From Xestospongia bergquistia (taxonomy: Eukaryota > Porifera > Demospongiae > Haplosclerida > Petrosiidae), in NCBI GenBank assembly GCA_963965975.1, contig OZ014419.1, positions 3,437,677-3,501,676 on the forward strand: a stretch of DNA of 64,000 nt, written 5' to 3'. Under the pieces are notes generated by a model. That model was not told where the DNA came from. It saw only the letters and a program-made list of their open reading frames with translations, and ran no database searches. The translations under genes were made by a program, and so were the position numbers. Positions 60,930 to 64,000 of this stretch are shown piece after piece. Every line of letters begins with the position of its first letter. The stretch's first letter is position 1.

Positions 60930-61260
60930 CTTTATTATGACGTATTCTTCCATAATTATATTAAACCAAAAGACTTTGCTACAATGATTGACCACCTCTA
61001 GGTTACAGTGCTATAACTGAGGCAATTTATTCAGCTGCTACTGTCAGACAACTTGTTATTGGTAAAGCGCTGTCTGTACAAATGAAGGGGCGAGGCTCAA
61101 ATATATGCAGGTTAACGTGTCCATTCATGTGTTAAAACCACCACTTTTATATTTACATGTGCAATAATACTGTCAGTTAAGTTGCTTAGATGAATAAAGT
61201 TTCATCATACCTCGTAGCTATGTTTAACTGCTCTGTGTCTCATTGATGAAGAACATACTG
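60930..61260 (+). repeat. Dispersed duplicated segment, copy 1
   Basis: Shares ordered blocks with 63,790-64,000: tatattaaaccaa; tttgctacaatga; ttacagtgctataactgagg against ttacagtgctacagctgagg; tgttattggtaaagcgctgt against tgttattggtaaagtgctgt; ggctcaaatata. Its right part (tgtccattcatgtgttaaaa through cagttaag, tagatgaata) is matched by 62,820-62,960. An exon-like frame PLGYSA...VIGK is visible but broken here. Confidence 0.75.
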
Positions 61261-61488
61261 TTGCTGTCTTCTAGGGACAACGGCTAGGACAAGATGGCAA
61301 ACTTTAGATGAAGTATGTTTAAGTAAGAGAGAATTATTTATAACAATGTTATTCTTGTTCTTTTACCCTCTATGTGATAATTGTGATGACAGTGGACTCT
61401 TTAATTATGTAATCATCGCTCTCCTTGGTTAAAGGCACCGTCGAGACTTTGTTCCCGAGTACACGACCTGACAAGATTTCGGCCCAAA

Positions 61489-61900
61489 GCGTCCGACAGG
61501 ATGACTGATCTTTCAGGGGACTATCCGTCTGAGGAGCGAGGCCGACTTTCCATCTGTGGGAAGTGCGAGGGTAGGCAGGCCGACACGAATCCGGCCAGAA
61601 GCGTCCGGCAGGATGACTGATCTTTCAGGCGACTATCCGTCTGAGGAGCGAGGCCGACTTTCCATCGTTGGGAAGTATGAGGGTAGGCAGGCCGACACGA
61701 ATCCGGCCCGAAGCGTCCGGCAGGATGACTGATCTTTCAGGCGACTATCCGTCTGAGGAGCGAGGCCGACTTTCCGTCGTTGGGAAGTATGAGGGTAGGT
61801 AGGCCTACACGAATCCGGCCCGAAGCGTCCGGCAGATGGATTCATCTATCAGCGGAAGTATTCGTCCGAGAAGTCGGGCCAACTACGGGGAATGCTGCTC
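61489..61900 (+). repeat. GC-rich 112-bp tandem repeat, three full copies plus a partial one
   Basis: gcgtccggcaggatgactga begins at 61,489, 61,601 and 61,713, with a diverged fourth start at 61,825. The spacing is exactly 112 bp. Copies share atctttcaggcgactatccg, gaggagcgaggccgactttc and gccgacacgaatccggcc. GC content and CpG density are far above the surroundings. Open frames across it on either strand are by-products. Confidence 0.9.
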
Positions 61901-61969
61901 GACTGTTGTAACCAAAAGGTGCGTGTCTCGTCTCTGAATCGCCTGCAGACGACTTGAGACGAACGGAGT

Positions 61970-62050
61970 GTTGCAAGTGGTAGAGTGGCCTCGCCGTTAC
62001 GATCCACTGAGAGTAAGCCTACGTTCTCGAGATTCTACCTTTTTTTGTTT
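61970..62050 (+). other. Weak tRNA-like / pol III-type sequence
   Basis: TGGTAGAGTGG fits the pol III A-box pattern exactly, and a run of T (62,039-62,046) follows about 60 bp later. The B-box candidate acgttctcgagattc is only approximate. It could be a SINE head or a decayed tRNA; no cloverleaf was confirmed. Confidence 0.25.
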
Positions 62051-62265
62051 GTTTTACATCCATGCAAGCTAGTCGAAAGGCCGGCCACCTCGAGTTTGGA
62101 ATGCGTTAGTACTAGCACAACTCTCCTCCGAAGCAGGACGGTCTTCTCAAGCCAAGCAATGTCGGTCAAGAATCTTCCCTCGCCTTTGCATCTACCTTGA
62201 GCCACGTCTCGGCTGTGAAGTGCAGTAAACCACCATCTGAGGTTTGTCATCTTTCTTGTCCAAAA

Positions 62266-62496
62266 ATGTCTCGAGAGTTTATAACAATGCTCAAAAATAC
62301 ACCAAACACAATGACTGTCTGTCTCATGTGTGACTCGAGAGCCTTATCATACAGAGGAGGGTGCATGGGTACACTCATTTTGAGTGCCATAATAGATATG
62401 TCTGCAAGACAGCGACTTATGGCAGCCAGACTTAGCTCTCCCTTGACATTCGATCAGCACAAAAATTATAATAGAGGGAGACAAAAAAGTAAATGA
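62266..62496 (+). CDS. Small ORF, unknown, doubtful
   Basis: The first ATG is at 62,266 (MSREFITMLKNTPNTMTV) and the frame runs 76 codons to a stop at 62,494. No domain, no signal peptide, no neighbour that explains it. It lies at the edge of the GC-rich island and could be an exon or chance. Confidence 0.2.
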   Translation: MSREFITMLKNTPNTMTVCLMCDSRALSYRGGCMGTLILSAIIDMSARQRLMAARLSSPLTFDQHKNYNRGRQKSK

Positions 62497-62815
62497 ACAA
62501 ACTCAGATGATTATACATTAACATGTAATAATATCCTTAAAAGCACTAAATGGATGCAAGTTTTAACGAATATACATTTTGTTAAAGATTTAGGATATTG
62601 TTCTAATGTAATGATACAAACAACACATGTCTCATGTTTATATTATGTACACGGTGAAGCACACTGCTCCTAGTGATGATTATGATCTTGTTGAACTAGT
62701 TTCTTAGTTTATCTGAGCTTGTTCTAATACTGGAGGTTGAGTCCAGGTAATATATTGTTATGTACTGTACAGGCTCATTTTCATTACTGTAAGAACGGAA
62801 CGAGTCTTCTTTTTA
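62497..62815. other. No gene seen
   Basis: AT-rich, no coding frame or repeat recognised. Confidence 0.4.
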
Positions 62816-62960
62816 ATATGTACACAGGTGAATGCGTCCATTGACATGCTGGGACCACCGTTTTACATGCACATATCCAATAATCCCATCAGTTAAGCTA
62901 CCAACTGTAGTTAGATGAATAATGTTCCACCATACATAGTTACTAATGCATTGTTTGTAC
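62816..62960 (+). repeat. Dispersed duplicated segment, partial copy
   Basis: gcgtccattgacatgctggg, accaccgttttacatgcaca, tcccatcagttaagctacc and tagatgaataatgttccacc align with 61,115-61,230 in the same orientation with moderate divergence. Confidence 0.65.
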
Positions 62961-63513
62961 ACCATAATATGTCTAATGCTCGATAAAAACAGGTAGATAG
63001 ATGAGTGGATGGACGGATGAACTAATAGATGGATGGTTGATAAAATACTGGAGAGACAGACATATAGATGGGCAGTCTTGCCTTCTTACGTTTGTAACAG
63101 ACATTGACAGGGGGAAAAGTATCACATTATGCTCCAAACTTAGCTGACACTACATCATCATGCATTGAGCTCAAACAGGGGTGTGGCCACCAATGTTTTA
63201 GCAACTAATAATTGACATTAATTGATCGATAATTATCATAGCAACAGTATCCGCTATTATATTATCGTGGAGCCTGTTAATAGCGTGGTCTATTATCTAT
63301 TGGTAATGATCTCGAGTGTTAAGAGACATCTGTGTCTTCATGTGTGTGGCACTCAAAATGACTCAACCCACTCCCTAACAATGTGCTGACAATATATCAT
63401 ATCATAGAGGGACTGTCATATTCTCAGACTGGCCCGTTACAGTGTTTTCGATTATTGATGTTGTCTGTCATAGTGTTCTCAGTAAAAGTTTGTCAGCATT
63501 CCTTTAGAGTATA

Positions 63514-63540
63514 CTCTCTCTCTCTCTCTCTCTCTCTCTT
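63514..63540 (+). repeat. (CT)n microsatellite
   Basis: About thirteen uninterrupted CT pairs. Confidence 0.95.
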
Positions 63541-63612
63541 TAATTCAACTTTGTTACTATGTTGGGAACAAACCATCAGTCAATTCTATAACGTGGTAAT
63601 TGGATAGATTGG

Positions 63613-63650
63613 TGATGGATGGATGGATGGATGGATGGATGGATGGATAG
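63613..63650 (+). repeat. (GATG)n microsatellite
   Basis: About nine tandem GATG units before the pattern breaks to gatagatggac. Confidence 0.95.
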
Positions 63651-63789
63651 ATGGACAGATTGATAAACAGTCATATTAGAGAATAATAATTCTAACTTAG
63701 AACAAGCAGAAGTTGAGCCATCTTCAATGGCCAATATTCTCTACAGCAACAGTCATCTCTGTGGTCTAATGAAAGCAGTCTATCAATAT

Positions 63790-64000
63790 ATCATGGACTA
63801 GTGTATCATTCTTCTATATATATTAAACCAAGTTGCTTTGCTACAATGACTAATGCAACAATCCTACTACCTCTGGGTTACAGTGCTACAGCTGAGGCAG
63901 TTAATCAGCTGCTAGTATCAATCAACTTGGCCTCCCAGACTGTTATTGGTAAAGTGCTGTCTGTACAAGTTAACATGCGAAGTGGCAGGGCTCAAATATA
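63790..64000 (+). repeat. Dispersed duplicated segment, copy 2, running off the window
   Basis: Aligns with 60,930-61,100 at an offset of about 2.87 kb. This copy keeps a longer open frame (ATMTNATILLPLGYSATAEA, then VNQLLVSINLASQTVIGKVL), so it may be the less decayed exon. The product is unknown. The match continues to the last base. Confidence 0.7.

Larger units (their letters stand above)
62961..63785. other. Non-coding stretch rich in simple repeats
   Basis: Degenerate gatggatg-type repeats (63,000-63,060), a CT tract and a clean GATG tract. No gene seen. Confidence 0.5.

Noticed and set aside
61633-61845. Minus-strand ORF across the GC-rich 112-bp repeat
   Set aside because: Open only because the repeat is GC-rich; the translation simply repeats with the 112-bp period and changes frame between copies.

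Overview
The window is eukaryotic, almost certainly from an invertebrate animal. It is AT-rich, has GT-AG introns often only about 50-80 bp long, and carries degraded Ty3/gypsy, BEL/Pao and DIRS-type retroelements next to receptor-like genes with Sema, PSI, IPT, Ig and FN3 ectodomains. A demosponge such as Amphimedon fits best. That is an inference from gene style; no species-specific marker is visible.

Layout. (1) 1-3,900: minus-strand Ty3/gypsy element, cut by the left edge of the window. (2) 3,901-9,477, 12,758-32,244 and 38,387-about 47,100: three pieces of one huge tandem array, about 34 kb in total and always in the same orientation. Its basic unit is about 126 bp, which is 42 codons with an open plus-strand frame in the consensus; dividing length by unit gives roughly 260-270 units. 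Each unit contains a nested 24-bp (8-codon, TLxSDNGG) sub-repeat used one to three times. (3) 9,478-12,757: a DIRS-type element truncated at the tyrosine recombinase, splitting the array. (4) 32,245-38,386: a BEL/Pao element with both LTRs and a 5-bp target duplication (GGACG), inserted cleanly into one array unit. (5) 47,113-47,370: a decayed PHD-finger-like exon at the array edge. (6) 48,874-55,006: a plexin-like gene (signal peptide, Sema, PSI, IPT/TIG, transmembrane helix, short tail) with many disabling changes. (7) About 55,860-58,383: an Ig/FN3 receptor pseudogene with one exon inverted. (8) 59.2-64.0 kb: small exon-like pieces, a GC-rich 112-bp tandem repeat, and a segmental duplication running off the right edge.

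Nearly all recognisable coding sequence is broken. The array is the dominant feature. Its most frequent variants are CG/TG/CA alternatives at three sites per unit, the footprint expected of methylated CpG decay, and its frame is interrupted by stops and by indels that are not multiples of three. It therefore looks like a satellite, or the relic of a repeat-coding gene, rather than a working gene. Higher-order blocks are shared across the transposon insertions, so part of the amplification came before those insertions.
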